Shown piece by piece: positions 13,631 to 14,006 of a stretch of DNA of 14,006 nucleotides (positions are counted from its first letter, which is position 1; the number at the start of each line of letters is the position of its first letter). This stretch comes from an uncultured Collinsella sp. (lineage in GTDB: Bacteria > Actinomycetota > Coriobacteriia > Coriobacteriales > Coriobacteriaceae): NCBI GenBank assembly GCA_902468695.1, contig CABQZS010000195.1:1-14006 (forward strand), read 5' to 3'. The position numbers and the translations under genes were made by a program. The notes under the pieces are model-generated. The model searched no databases and was not told where the DNA came from. It saw only the letters and a list, made by a program, of their open reading frames with translations.

Positions 13631-13967
13631 CATCCAATGACTACATGGGCTAGAGTTCTAAACATATTTGCTTCGGTTAGTCAAGTCATGTCTGTTTAAA
13701 CAAAATGGTGGCACGCAGACGCATTGGGATCCACCTAAAAGCGGTCTTAACGAACAGTGCACTTCTATATGTCTTTGAAGGCAATCAGCAAATCACGTTT
13801 TAGCAGGCAATAAGCTGTAAACCGGCAACGTAATCAACTTGTAACAAACTTAGACGTTTAAACAAATAATCCAACCTTTTGCGAATTTAGCTATAATTCC
13901 ACAATCCAAACAGGTATACTCCTTTCATGTCGTGTAGGAAATACGTAGACAAAAAGGAGGTTATGTG
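13631..13967. other. AT-richer intergenic region upstream of the PTS gene
   Basis: 337 bp with no gene seen. GTTTAAACAAA occurs twice in direct orientation (13694-13704 and 13856-13866), each containing the palindrome GTTTAAAC. TATAAT at 13892-13897 and TATACT at 13915-13920 are candidate -10 boxes, but neither has a good -35 at normal spacing. No clear terminator for hypA was found. The region most likely carries the promoter and operator of the PTS operon. Confidence 0.4.
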
Positions 13968-14006
13968 ATGGTAAGTATTGTTCTTGCTAGCCACGGGGAC
14001 TTGGCA
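13968..14006 (+). CDS. Mannose-family PTS EIIA component, N-terminus only (gene continues past the window)
   Basis: The first 13 codons read MVSIVLASHGDLA, the characteristic start of mannose/fructose/sorbose-family (ManX/AgaF-like) EIIA domains. The phosphorylated histidine is in the SHG motif; here it is His9. An excellent Shine-Dalgarno site (AGGAGG, 13955-13960) sits 7 nt before the ATG. Known role: the domain accepts phosphate from HPr and passes it to EIIB for sugar uptake. Sugar specificity cannot be told from this fragment. EIIB, EIIC and EIID genes would be expected to follow. Confidence 0.75.
   Translation, partial: MVSIVLASHGDLA

Noticed and set aside
13709..13726. TGGCACG followed by TTG, resembling a sigma-54 promoter for the PTS operon
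   Set aside because: The spacing between the -24-like and -12-like elements is about 8 nt instead of 4, and the TTGC element is imperfect. Sigma-54 is not usual in Actinobacteria.
1..14006. CRISPR array, tRNA/rRNA genes, prophage or complete insertion sequence
   Set aside because: Searched by eye on both strands. No regularly spaced 25-40 bp repeats with spacers, no recognised tRNA or rRNA sequence, and no transposase or phage gene in any frame.

Overview
The window is a GC-rich, tightly packed actinobacterial chromosome segment. Gene content and codon use (strong G/C third positions, GTG starts, purine-rich Shine-Dalgarno sites) suggest a gut Coriobacteriia member, most likely Collinsella or a close relative. 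That assignment is inference from family recognition: a DUF5692 membrane protein, a multi-[4Fe-4S] FAD oxidoreductase, and dispersed intergenic palindromes of a kind I associate with Coriobacteriia. No rRNA or tRNA gene was recognised.

Left part (1-5147). The 3' end of an aconitase-family hydratase gene runs into a GC-rich palindrome. A small membrane-anchored protein of unknown function follows on the minus strand. A gene-poor stretch of about 620 bp then holds a second copy of a two-block dispersed repeat, a 9-bp tandem repeat and the presumed clpB promoter. clpB (heat-shock disaggregase) ends in a textbook intrinsic terminator. A small acidic 57-residue protein and a perfect 26-bp inverted repeat lie downstream.

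Middle part (5051-8076). A stand-alone AAA ATPase of the AAA_14/DUF4143 type has a promoter region built from three copies of CTTGCT-N6-YTAATCAA, two direct and one inverted. It faces a convergent gene for a 500-residue single-pass membrane protein with a long acidic cytoplasmic-side tail. A GC-rich hairpin lies between the two.

Right part (8208-14006). A TetR-family regulator and a DUF5692 polytopic membrane protein are transcribed leftwards and end in a strong terminator. Divergently, a 925-residue fusion flavoprotein joins a winged-helix-like N-terminus, Cys-rich and ferredoxin modules, a GltD/NfnB-like FAD/NADPH core and a C-terminal ferredoxin. The intergenic region between tetR and the flavoprotein carries two nested TTGAC/GTCAA palindromes, so the three genes are probably one TetR-controlled redox module. 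Downstream are a long structured RNA hairpin, a hypA-type nickel metallochaperone gene whose Shine-Dalgarno site is partly inside a hairpin, a 337-bp AT-richer intergenic region, and the first 13 codons of a mannose-family PTS EIIA gene.

The best candidates for something undescribed are the TetR/DUF5692/flavoprotein module, the structured RNA at 13059-13156, and the three-site operator-like array upstream of the AAA ATPase.
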